Below are positions 26,943-34,432 of a stretch of 38,759 bases of DNA, in pieces (within the stretch, counting starts at the first letter, position 1; each line of letters begins with the position of its first letter). Under the pieces are notes generated by a model that was not told where the DNA came from, searched no databases, and was given only the letters and a program-made list of their open reading frames with translations. This DNA comes from Candidatus Dormiibacterota bacterium (GTDB lineage: Bacteria; Chloroflexota; Dormibacteria; CF-121). The position numbers and the translations under genes were made by a program. The DNA lies in NCBI GenBank assembly GCA_035544955.1, contig DASZZN010000027.1, positions 1-38,759 on the forward strand, in the 5' to 3' direction.

Positions 26943-28368
26943 GCTGAAGCAGCGGTTCGAGGAATTGGAGAGGCTGCCCGCGCCCGACCTCCAGCGGCGC
27001 ATCCAGATCCGGATTCAGCGCCTTCAGCAGCCGGACAACCCCCTGTCCGTTGCGGAACAGGCATGGCGCCGCCGCGAGCGCCTATGGCCTTCGCAGGTGT
27101 TGGCCGCGGCGGCGGTAATCGTCTTTGCCCTCGTCCTGGGGGTTGCACTGCTGCATGCGCGCAGTCGGGCGCCGGTCCAAGTCCATCCAAGTCCTTCCGT
27201 CGCCCCCCAGCCCCTTCCGAGTCCTTCGATCACCGGCACCTATCCGCGCGGCTTTTATCCGGGTTCGCTGCACATGGTGTCGCCAAACGTCGGTTGGAAC
27301 GGCGTTGCTTACGTTGAGACGAGCGATGCCGGACTTCATTGGAGGGTCATTTCATCGCCGCCGGCAATCTCGAATCAGATCAAAGGTGGGCTGGGTAACT
27401 TTGCGCTGGACACGACGCACGCTTGGATGACCGGGGCGACCAGCCACGGGCTCGTCGTGACCTCGACCGTCGACGGCGGTCATACCTGGAGCGCGAGCGC
27501 TCCGCTGCCGGCCCTCATCCAGATCAGGGGAGGAAATGCAGCGGTGCAATTGGACTTTATCGACGCGCAGCACGGCTGGCTGGTCGTAGATACCGCGGGT
27601 AGCGCTTCTCCAAATTCGCGGGCCATCTTTGCCACGAGTGACGGCGGCCGGCGCTGGAGCGAAATCGCCAGGGCCTCCGAATCCGATGGTTCCGTCCTTG
27701 GTCGGCTTGCCGCCGGCTGTACGCCGAGCGGAATAACGTTCATCAGCGCCGATTACGGGTGGTTGACCTACGACTGTACTCGCGCCAGCGGGGTTCTGTC
27801 CCCACACTCCGGTCCTGTCGCAGCGGTTACGCGCGACGGCGGTCGGAGCTGGGAGGCGGTCCCCCTCCCCTCATACCCGTCAGGGTCCGGGTACTTTTCG
27901 GCGAGTGCGCCGATCTTTACGCTGAACAACGGAATCCTTCCCGTGTTTTTCGGCGGTATCGGGCCGTCCTGGACTGGGATTTATAGAACCACCGACTCGG
28001 GCCGAACCTGGAGCTTGAGTCAGCTGCCGTTCTGGCCAGCCGCGCCCCCCGACTTCATCGACGCGCGCACGGGATGGGCCGTCAAGGAAACGGGGCCGAT
28101 CCCGCCAAGCCCGGGTGCCGACTGCTACGTCGTCACGTGTGCTTTCGTTGCCGAGTTGTACGGCACGACAGACGGTGGCGCCACGTGGAAGCTTCTCAGC
28201 CGACTGGTCCCCGCGGCCGGTGCCGTGGCGTTCTTCGATGCCAAAGTTGGCTACTACGCCTGGTCCGAAAATCCGTTCCACGAGGGATCGCCAGGCGGCA
28301 TTATGAAGACAACAGACGGCGGCCGCAGCTGGTCGGTCGTACGGCCGGTCCTGGAGGGTCAAGGGTGA
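26935..28368 (+). CDS. Membrane-anchored Asp-box (BNR/Ycf48-like) propeller protein, candidate anti-sigma sensor
   Basis: This 477-residue protein has a charged cytoplasmic segment of about 50 residues (LKQRFEELERLPAPDLQRRIQIRIQRL), one membrane helix (about 53-73, SQVLAAAAVIVFALVLGVALL), a Pro/Ser linker and an extracytoplasmic beta-propeller. Seven Asp-box motifs are visible, among them TSDAGLHWR, TVDGGHTWS, TSDGGRRWS, TRDGGRSWE, TTDSGRTWS, TTDGGATWK and TTDGGRSWS. It overlaps the sigma gene by 8 nt and the next lipoprotein gene by 4 nt. The position and topology are those of a transmembrane anti-sigma factor, but the cytoplasmic part has no anti-sigma motif I recognise. Confidence 0.85.
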   Translation: MPELKQRFEELERLPAPDLQRRIQIRIQRLQQPDNPLSVAEQAWRRRERLWPSQVLAAAAVIVFALVLGVALLHARSRAPVQVHPSPSVAPQPLPSPSITGTYPRGFYPGSLHMVSPNVGWNGVAYVETSDAGLHWRVISSPPAISNQIKGGLGNFALDTTHAWMTGATSHGLVVTSTVDGGHTWSASAPLPALIQIRGGNAAVQLDFIDAQHGWLVVDTAGSASPNSRAIFATSDGGRRWSEIARASESDGSVLGRLAAGCTPSGITFISADYGWLTYDCTRASGVLSPHSGPVAAVTRDGGRSWEAVPLPSYPSGSGYFSASAPIFTLNNGILPVFFGGIGPSWTGIYRTTDSGRTWSLSQLPFWPAAPPDFIDARTGWAVKETGPIPPSPGADCYVVTCAFVAELYGTTDGGATWKLLSRLVPAAGAVAFFDAKVGYYAWSENPFHEGSPGGIMKTTDGGRSWSVVRPVLEGQG

Positions 28369-29267
28369 AACGGATGGCACGCCTCGGCATTCTCATGATT
28401 GCGCCGCTTTGGTTGGCCGCCTGCGGCGGGACGGCCGCCCGTCCCACGGTTGCCGCGTCCCGGGCCGCCTCTGCCACCGCGGCCGCGAGCGGCCCTTATA
28501 TCTATTGGGCGAACTGGGGCGCCGGACGTGGGACCACGATCGGCCGCGCCAATCTCGACGGTACGGCGGTGAACCCGAGTTTTATCACCGGCGCCAGCAC
28601 CCCCTGCGATGTTGCGATTAACCAGTCGTATATCTACTGGGGAAACAATGGTACGAATTCGATTGGGCGCGCCAACCTCGATGGCACGGCGGTAAACCAA
28701 ACGTTTATCAGCAGTACCGGCTCGCCGTGTCCTCTCACCATTGACCGCTCTCATATCTATTGGGGGAATTGGCAGGCTCCCGTCTCCATTGGCCGAGCCA
28801 ATCTGGACGGCACTGGGGTGAATGAGAATTTCATCACCGGCATCACTGAACCCGCAGATGTCGTGGTAAACGAGACCTACATCTATTGGACCAGCCACGA
28901 TTCCTTGTCGATCGGGCGCGCGAACCTCGATGGAAGGGGCGTCAACCAGACATTCATCAAGACGGAAGCAACTCCAGATGGGATGGCAATTGACGGCTCG
29001 CACATGTATTGGACTGGCATCGACCGGGGCACAATCGGGCGGGCCAATCTTGACGGGACCGGGTTGAACCAGACCTTCATCACCGGCGCGAATGGGCCGA
29101 CTGGGATTAAAGTCGATACCGACCATATTTACTGGTCCCAGGCGGGTCCACCAAACGGACCCGCGGGGACCACCATCGGGCGAGCGAACATTGACGGCAC
29201 CGGGGTAAACCAGCGCTTCATCACCCGGGCATTTATTCCAGCTGGCCTTGCCATTCAACAACCCTAA
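28365..29267 (+). CDS. YWTD-type six-bladed beta-propeller lipoprotein
   Basis: This 300-residue protein starts at a GTG that overlaps the upstream stop (GTGA) and has a lipoprotein signal ending LAAC (C20). The mature protein is six repeats of about 40 residues with the pattern Y/H-IYW...IGRANLDGT.VN..FI, resembling LDL-receptor class B (YWTD) repeats, so a single closed six-bladed propeller is expected outside the membrane. It has no catalytic motif. As third gene of the sigma/propeller operon it may be a ligand-binding partner or a target of the sigma factor. Confidence 0.88.
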   Translation: MKRMARLGILMIAPLWLAACGGTAARPTVAASRAASATAAASGPYIYWANWGAGRGTTIGRANLDGTAVNPSFITGASTPCDVAINQSYIYWGNNGTNSIGRANLDGTAVNQTFISSTGSPCPLTIDRSHIYWGNWQAPVSIGRANLDGTGVNENFITGITEPADVVVNETYIYWTSHDSLSIGRANLDGRGVNQTFIKTEATPDGMAIDGSHMYWTGIDRGTIGRANLDGTGLNQTFITGANGPTGIKVDTDHIYWSQAGPPNGPAGTTIGRANIDGTGVNQRFITRAFIPAGLAIQQP

Positions 29268-29342
29268 TCTGTGCTGGCTGAGCAGGGGCGAGCCTGACGG
29301 CTAGTCGTTACAGCCCGCGAACCCTAAGTTTTCATCTAAGCC

Positions 29343-29373
29343 GCTGGAGGCAATACGCGCTTGCCTCCCCAGC
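29343..29373. repeat. Hairpin just upstream of the tRNA-Gly remnant
   Basis: GCTGG-AGGCAA, 7-nt loop TACGCGC, TTGCCT-CC-CCAGC: 11 pairs with a 2-nt bulge. A similar hairpin (CTGG..GAGGA / TCCTC.CCAG) lies before the remnant at 30347. Confidence 0.75.
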
Positions 29374-29383
29374 TTGCGTCCTC

Positions 29384-29410
29384 CGCGAGTTCGAGACTCG
29401 TCTCCCCGCT
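29384..29410 (+). repeat. tRNA-Gly 3'-end remnant 1
   Basis: It matches the last 26 nt of tRNA-Gly (26215-26240) with a single inserted C in the acceptor strand. The match continues past the tRNA end: the next 18 nt here agree with those after the tRNA at 16 of 18 positions (AATTG.T.AGCTTGAGCT). Confidence 0.9.
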
Positions 29411-29681
29411 AATTGTTGAGCTTGAGCTTGGTGGAGCTCCAACCACCGCCCTTCATGCCTTGACAAGTCTCGTCTGGGTTTAGCGATTGATAGCGAGTTT
29501 TTCAGGATCTATAAGTGTGGCCGAACCAGGTCCGGAACCTAAGCAGCAGGCAGTTCATCTAGTGACATCGTCGACAATTTGCTGATTCACCACAGCGCCT
29601 AGATCAGGAGCACAGTCGGCTTTTTTCATCATGGGGACTTAACATGATGGTTCGAGTAATCCAGACTCGAGGAGAGACAAC

Positions 29682-30145
29682 GTGAGCCCAAAGAAGGCCG
29701 CCCAGAAGTCGGTCCGCCGCACCACTGACAGGGCGTCCCAGTTATTGACGGCCGAGGAACGAGCCGCGATGAGGGAGACCCTCAACGAGCGGAGGCGCGC
29801 TGGCTCGGGTGAGGCGGACGGGGAAAGCGACGTACTCGGAAGATCGCCGAGATGCCGGAAGCGGATCGCGTCATGGCTAAGCGGCTCCACGCCATCATCA
29901 AAGCCAGCGCGCCTACTCTAGCTCCGAGAACCTGGTACGGGATGCCCGCGTACGCCAAGGACGGCAAGGTTGTCTGCTTCTTCCAAAGCGGGCAGAAGTT
30001 CAAAGCAAGATACGCGACCTTCGGTTTCCAACAGGCTGCAAATCTCGACGAGGGTGACATTTGGCCAACCTCCTTTGCCCTGAAAAGATTGACCCCCGCC
30101 GTCGAGAAAATGATCGGCAAGCTTGTCAAGACAGCGACGAGCTGA
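29682..30145 (+). pseudogene. DUF1801 (YdhG-like) gene with a frameshift
   Basis: Two frames together give one recognisable DUF1801-type protein. The first runs from GTG 29682 (Shine-Dalgarno GAGGAGA at 29669-29675) through LLTAEERAAMRETLNERRRA to ADGESDVL. The second continues as [48 protein letters not shown], to 30145. The change occurs near 29838, where one base appears missing between CTCG and GAAGATC. Members of this family are small, poorly understood proteins. This copy is either inactivated or carries a sequencing or assembly error. Confidence 0.82.
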
Positions 30146-30231
30146 GGCCGCGCATCACGCCGAGCGTGCCGAGGGAGGCTTGGCTGGGATGAAACCATCC
30201 GCTGACCGTCCGCTCAATTCGGCACGGACAG

Positions 30232-30288
30232 TATCCGCTTTCCATTCCAGGTTGTGCCCTGCGTGGGTTCGAGTCCACTCGCACCCGC
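30232..30288 (+). repeat. Degenerate tRNA-like 3' fragment of another tRNA type
   Basis: The T-loop-like GGGTTCGAGTCC is followed by CGCACCCGCA, an acceptor end different from tRNA-Gly(GCC). The upstream part (ATCCGCTTTCCATTCCAGG) parallels that before remnant 2. The T stem lacks one base, so it is not a working tRNA. Confidence 0.55.
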
Positions 30289-30346
30289 AGCAAACCTAGG
30301 CCGCCTGGGCGAGGATCCGCTTTCCTCTCCAGCTTGCGTCCTTCAC

Positions 30347-30369
30347 GAGTCCGAGACTCGTCTCCCGCT
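30347..30369 (+). repeat. tRNA-Gly 3'-end remnant 2
   Basis: The 23 nt match 26218-26240 with one change (T to C in the T-loop). It is preceded by the hairpin CTGG..GAGGA/TCCTC.CCAG and by AGCTTGCGTCCT, both shared with remnant 1. Confidence 0.9.
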
Positions 30370-30466
30370 GATTTCCCGCTCGAGTGCGGCCGGCTACCAA
30401 TCCACGATCCTCGGGTCGGGCGCGGAGGTAGGGACAGGCCGGTCGCTGGCCCGTCCCCTGGAATCG

Positions 30467-31636
30467 CTACGGACGCACGGCGACGCCGTGGACCGCGCAT
30501 CCTGAGCAATTGGCCGGATTGAAAACCGAAGCTGGTGCCAGATCGAGGTAGCTAACCGTTCTTTGATTGACATCGATGACCGCGATCTTGCCCGAGGCGC
30601 GAAGCGAAACAAAGGCGGTGTTCCCTTTCACGCCGATGGCATCCGGCTGGTCGTTGGCGGGACCCGGCGTTGGGTCGAGAACTAGGATGTCGGCGACGCT
30701 TACTTGTTCACCCCGAAGGTCGATCAGCACCAGCTCGTCACCGCGCGGAACGGTCCCGAAGCCCAGCTTTTCGTTAGGGCTCATGTTGAAGCTATGCCAG
30801 TCGGGCGCCGGAAGCCTACCGGCGTCTGCGAGCGTTTCGGTGTCGGTGTCGAGCCGATAGATATGGCCCCCAGTGCTTCCGCCGGCCGCAATCGTCACAG
30901 TCTTGCCGTTCTTCGACTTGATCATGCCGCACGCGATGAAGCCGTCAGTATCGAAGGTGCGCACAACGCTCATGCTGCCCACGTCGACGATCGCCAGGCC
31001 GCTGGGAAGCAACGAGACGTAGGCATGCTTGCCGTCGTCGCGATACACGCTGCAAATCGGAGCCTTCCCCAGCGACGCGAACGAGAGGGAACCGACGACA
31101 TCCCAGCGTTGGGTGGCCAGGTTCGCGGCGACCTTGAAGAGGGTTTTGGAGCCAATCTGCGCCACGAGCAGGACCGAACCGTCCGGTGAGGATTTCGCCT
31201 GGTGGGTCCCTACTTGTCCCAGGTGCAGGACATCGACGAGCTGTCGGCTGTCAGCCTGGACGATGTCGAGGTCGCCGTTGCCCATCCCGGAGATGTAGGC
31301 AAAGGCGCCCTGGGGCGAGAAGGTCGTGATGTGCGGACCGGTCCCGGCCGGAAGGTTGATCGTCTCCATTGGCCCTCGGCCGTCCTGGCCGTGAAGGATA
31401 TCGATGCGACTGGTTGCCTGGAGTGTGATCCAGACCTCGCCGCTCTCCGATAGGACAGTTGGTGTTTGGGCTGGCCGGACTACGGTCGCCGCCTGCTTCA
31501 CTGACGCCGGCCCCTCCGCCGGCGTAGTCGCCGACACTGGAGTCCCACACGCGGCTAGGCTGGCGAGCAAGGTCAGGCTAACAAGCGGCCAAAAGGTCGA
31601 GCGACATGATCGCGGAAGCGGCATCATGATCCTCAT
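30467..31636 (-). CDS. YVTN-type beta-propeller lipoprotein
   Basis: This 389-residue protein has a lipoprotein signal ending SLAAC (C30). The mature part has repeats of the YVTN/cytochrome-d1-like propeller type: [95 protein letters not shown] and [26 protein letters not shown]. It ends with [14 protein letters not shown], which is not a canonical CxxCH heme site. The ATG at 31636 has a strong GGAGG upstream; the longer open frame was rejected. It is divergent from the LuxR-NHL regulator, which could control it. Confidence 0.86.
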   Translation of the reverse strand: MRIMMPLPRSCRSTFWPLVSLTLLASLAACGTPVSATTPAEGPASVKQAATVVRPAQTPTVLSESGEVWITLQATSRIDILHGQDGRGPMETINLPAGTGPHITTFSPQGAFAYISGMGNGDLDIVQADSRQLVDVLHLGQVGTHQAKSSPDGSVLLVAQIGSKTLFKVAANLATQRWDVVGSLSFASLGKAPICSVYRDDGKHAYVSLLPSGLAIVDVGSMSVVRTFDTDGFIACGMIKSKNGKTVTIAAGGSTGGHIYRLDTDTETLADAGRLPAPDWHSFNMSPNEKLGFGTVPRGDELVLIDLRGEQVSVADILVLDPTPGPANDQPDAIGVKGNTAFVSLRASGKIAVIDVNQRTVSYLDLAPASVFNPANCSGCAVHGVAVRP

Positions 31637-31718
31637 GTCTTTCCTCCGTCGGGGTTTTCCGGCTCGCCGCCACCGTAGGGGGAAAACGGCCGCCACGCAT
31701 CCGCAGAAATACAGGCTC

Positions 31719-31752
31719 CGGTACCCATTTCGGTACCCAATTCCCATCGGGA
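31719..31752. promoter_or_regulatory. Tandem repeat and inverted repeat between the divergent propeller genes
   Basis: Two adjacent 12-nt units (CGGTACCCATTT and CGGTACCCAATT, 31719-31742), each with a GGTACC palindrome, are followed by TCCC-ATC-GGGA (31742-31752). They lie in the 131-nt space between the YVTN lipoprotein and the LuxR-NHL gene and are candidates for a regulator-binding region. Confidence 0.55.
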
Positions 31753-31767
31753 CCTGAGGAGAACGGA

Positions 31768-33183
31768 GTGCCGGCCAGGCAGGAGTCCACGCTGACACCT
31801 CGCGAGCGGGAGGTCGCCGCTCTCGTAGCCGACGGGCTGACGAACCGCCAGATAGCCAGGCGCCTCTTCATTTCGGAGCGGACGGCCGAGCACCACGTTG
31901 AGCAGATCCGAAGCAAGCTCGGCTTCCATTCCCGGGCTCAGGTTGCCGCATGGGTCGTGGGATCGCCGGCGCCTCTCGCGCCCGCCCCAACGGCCGCGGC
32001 GTCTGTGCCAGTCGATGCCTCGTCGAGCCGAGAGTCCACTGCAACTGGAAAGGCCCCTCGATCGCGCTGGGTGACCGCCGTCCCGGTCGCCATGTTGGTG
32101 GCTGCCGGCGCTGCGGCCTTCGCCTTCTGGGCGTCGCGGCAGGGAGGGTCAGCCATGACCATCGTCACGGTGGCCGGCACCGGTCGATCGACGTTCTCGG
32201 CGGACGGCCGGCCCGCAACAGCGACGGATCTCGTCCGCCCGGCGGCGATGGCGGTTGCTCCGAACGGCACGCTCTACTTCATCGACGGCAATCGAGTCAG
32301 GAAGATCACTGGACGAGACACGGTGCAGACCATTGCGGGCACGGGTGATTCCGGGGATGGCGGTGATGGGGGGCCAGCCCTGTCGGCTCAACTCAACTCG
32401 CCAAAAGCGCTGGCCATCGATCCCGACGGAGATGTTTTCATCGCGGATACCGGGAACAATCGGGTTCGTGAGGTTGATCCCAAGGGGAAAATCTTCACGG
32501 TAGCCGGCACAGGCGATGCCGGCTATTCCGGTGATGGCGAACGAGCGGTCCGGGCTCGCCTGAACGCCCCGACGGGACTGGCCGTCGGCTTTAGTGGCAG
32601 CGTATTTATCGCCGACACGCTGAATCATCGTGTGCGAATGGTCACGAGCGAGGGCGTGATCAGCACGGTGGCGGGAACCGGAACCGCCGCGTATACGTTC
32701 GAAGGTGGTCCCGCCACCGCGGCACCCCTCGACTTACCTGAGGCACTTGCCTTCGACAGCGAAGGGTATCTCTACATCGAGGACGTTGGCAACGATCGGG
32801 TGCGGAAGGTCGATCTCGCCGGCGAGATCGTCACCGTCGCCGGAACTGGTGTTCCGGGCTCTTCCGGCGACGGTCAATCGGCTTCAGCCGCTGAGCTGAG
32901 TCTGACGAGCCAAGGGTTGGGAAGTGGTCAGGCGCTGGCCGTTGATAGCCAGGGCAACCTTTATATAGCGGATGCCGGCAACGAGAGGATTCGCGAGGTC
33001 GATCTTCGCGGCACAATTTCGAGCCTGGCGGGGACCGGTCGCGCGGGGTACTCGGCGGACGGTAGCGCGCCGCTGCAGGCAACGCTTAACGATCCTCTCA
33101 GTGTGGCGGTTGACGCCCAGGGAGTCGTGTACATCGCCGACAGCGAGAACAATTTGATCCGGGAGATTGCTCCCAAACGCTAG
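31768..33183 (+). CDS. LuxR-type HTH / transmembrane / NHL six-bladed propeller regulator
   Basis: This 471-residue protein has a GerE/LuxR DNA-binding domain at the N-terminus (about 8-64: [43 protein letters not shown]). A Pro/Ala/Ser linker, one membrane helix (about 102-122, [21 protein letters not shown]) and six NHL repeats (about 133-471, pattern AGTG..GYSGDG...A.L..P..LAVD..G..YIAD..N.RVR.V) follow. The layout suggests a one-component membrane regulator that senses outside and binds DNA inside, in the manner of ToxR/CadC but with different domains. The start is GTG with TGAGGAGA 6 nt upstream. The stop overlaps the convergent neighbour's stop (CTAG). Confidence 0.9.
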   Translation: MPARQESTLTPREREVAALVADGLTNRQIARRLFISERTAEHHVEQIRSKLGFHSRAQVAAWVVGSPAPLAPAPTAAASVPVDASSSRESTATGKAPRSRWVTAVPVAMLVAAGAAAFAFWASRQGGSAMTIVTVAGTGRSTFSADGRPATATDLVRPAAMAVAPNGTLYFIDGNRVRKITGRDTVQTIAGTGDSGDGGDGGPALSAQLNSPKALAIDPDGDVFIADTGNNRVREVDPKGKIFTVAGTGDAGYSGDGERAVRARLNAPTGLAVGFSGSVFIADTLNHRVRMVTSEGVISTVAGTGTAAYTFEGGPATAAPLDLPEALAFDSEGYLYIEDVGNDRVRKVDLAGEIVTVAGTGVPGSSGDGQSASAAELSLTSQGLGSGQALAVDSQGNLYIADAGNERIREVDLRGTISSLAGTGRAGYSADGSAPLQATLNDPLSVAVDAQGVVYIADSENNLIREIAPKR

Positions 33184-33950
33184 GGTGACTGATCCACGGG
33201 CGTCTCGAAGGGCTGGCCTGCAGCGGTGACATGAAATGCAAGGAAGGTAGACCGGCCGCTGGCTAGGTTGAAAATCTGTGTCGCCGTCCCGGGCAGCTCG
33301 CTTGCCCCGTGGTCGGCGGCAAGCGTGACCGCCGATTTCCCGGCTGCCCGTACCCGGATCGATCCTTCCAGGACAAAGAGGGCCACGATGCCGCCGTATT
33401 TTGCCGCGCCCGTTCGTCCGCCCGGCTCCAGAGCGACCCATCGTAGGGTTTCGATGTACGGACTGGGTGAGAACGTGGTCAGAGGAAAGTCCAGCGTTTC
33501 GTACGGAACAATGGCGCTCGAGGAGACGAGCGGTGACGACCGAGCGCTCGTCGGCCACAGCGCCACGAAGTACCAGTGGTTCTCCGCCAGTCCCGGGTTG
33601 GTATGTGTGTGCGCCAGCGGACCGAGAAAGAAACCCTGCGCCGGTCCAATGTTTACGGTCGGGCCATCCTGGATGGCGAGCACCTGGCTGCCCTCCGCCT
33701 GAAAGATGAGACCTGGCACGTGCTTGAGCGAGGGAAAGAAGCTGCCAGCCGGCTGATGGAATTCGATTGCGCGGATGAACAAGTTGCCGGTCGGCAAGGC
33801 CGGTAGCGGACCGCCAGCAAGGGGTACAGTCTTGGATCCCTGGGCCTTCGCATCCTGGCTCATCGAGGTCGAGGCGGCCGCGCTGCATGCCGTGGATAGC
33901 AGGGCAAGGACGCAAGCGATCCAAAACCGCCGCCCCGGGCACCCTCCCAT
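33180..33950 (-). CDS. Cupin-like lipoprotein
   Basis: This 256-residue protein has the lipoprotein signal [14 protein letters not shown] (C22). The mature part shows two cupin-like beta regions: [26 protein letters not shown], with a His-rich strand that could hold a metal, and [36 protein letters not shown]. The cupin reading is from pattern only. The ATG at 33950 was chosen for the signal peptide; the upstream open frame to 34220 is Arg/Pro-rich and not protein-like. It is convergent with the NHL regulator, and the two stop codons share CTAG. Confidence 0.75.
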   Translation of the reverse strand: MGGCPGRRFWIACVLALLSTACSAAASTSMSQDAKAQGSKTVPLAGGPLPALPTGNLFIRAIEFHQPAGSFFPSLKHVPGLIFQAEGSQVLAIQDGPTVNIGPAQGFFLGPLAHTHTNPGLAENHWYFVALWPTSARSSPLVSSSAIVPYETLDFPLTTFSPSPYIETLRWVALEPGGRTGAAKYGGIVALFVLEGSIRVRAAGKSAVTLAADHGASELPGTATQIFNLASGRSTFLAFHVTAAGQPFETPVDQSP

Positions 33951-34066
33951 CCTCGAAGGGTAGGCTAAACCGGTCCCAGACCTGGCCTGCCCTGGGAGAC
34001 TTCGATGTCTGCGAGCCGGTATCCGAAGCGAACCTGGCCCGTCTGAGTGGGCATTGCGCGGGAAAC

Positions 34067-34079
34067 CTCGTCTCCCGCT
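34067..34079 (+). repeat. Short tRNA-Gly 3'-end match (possible remnant 3)
   Basis: 13 nt are identical to the last 13 nt of tRNA-Gly(GCC). The T-arm before it is not preserved, so it could be an eroded remnant or chance. Confidence 0.4.
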
Positions 34080-34394
34080 CTCTCGTGCATAACTCTTCGA
34101 ACGCCGCCGCGGCGGTGGAGGTAAACGTGGGGATGCCTCCATCCCACGGGCCATCCCGGTGCTGGAGGGCGAGTAACCGTGCGCCCCAGCCCTCAGTGGC
34201 AACGCGGGCACGCCTGGCACAGCCGGGCTGGCCTACGCCACATCTGCCATCTGGTAGCTGAACCGAATTGGTAGGGCGTCGGTGGAACGCCTCCTGGCGT
34301 AGACGCTGGTCTCTTTGGCGCAGTCTGTTTGGCGGGCCTCGTTGAGCGCAGCGGTAGGCAGGCACCGCCCGAGTTCCTCTCCGGCGTATCCGCA

Positions 34395-34423
34395 TTGACG
34401 GAGGGCCGCCCGCCCGTTAGTCT
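34395..34423 (+). promoter_or_regulatory. Promoter of the secreted Asp-box gene
   Basis: TTGACG (34395-34400), a 17-nt spacer and TAGTCT (34418-34423) precede the GTG at 34433 by 9 nt. The expected +1 falls at or within a few bases of the start codon. Confidence 0.65.
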
Positions 34424-34432
34424 TCTTCGCGG

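Larger units (their letters stand above)
29268..29681. other. Gene-free segment with hairpins and a tRNA-Gly remnant
   Basis: No credible gene is present. The segment holds a hairpin at 29343-29373, the tRNA-Gly remnant at 29384-29410, an AT-richer stretch (about 29455-29660), and a second inverted repeat CATCATG (29627-29633) / CATGATG (29643-29649) after a T6 run. Confidence 0.7.
30146..30466. other. Gene-free segment with two tRNA-like remnants
   Basis: Two related stretches follow each other (30232-30288 and 30314-30369). Each begins near ATCCGCTTTCC and ends in a T-arm and acceptor-like 3' tRNA half. No coding region in any frame looks credible. Confidence 0.7.
33951..34432. other. Gene-free segment between divergent genes
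   Basis: No credible gene is present. It contains a short tRNA-Gly-like end (CTCGTCTCCCGCT, 34067-34079), a GC palindrome CCGCCGCGGCGG (34104-34115), and the promoter of the secreted Asp-box gene at its right end. Confidence 0.6.

Noticed and set aside
30232-30369. Possible CRISPR array or tandem tRNA genes
   Set aside because: Only two degenerate units with no constant spacer length, no cas genes, and no 5' tRNA halves or D-arms.
31594-31636. CSGCAVH at the C-terminus of the YVTN lipoprotein as a heme c site (gene 30467-31636)
   Set aside because: The heme motif needs His directly after the second Cys (CxxCH); here two residues intervene.
32884-34395. 503-codon minus-strand frame opposite the NHL regulator
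   Set aside because: Low-complexity Arg/Pro/Gly translation; the cupin lipoprotein and NHL gene explain this stretch.
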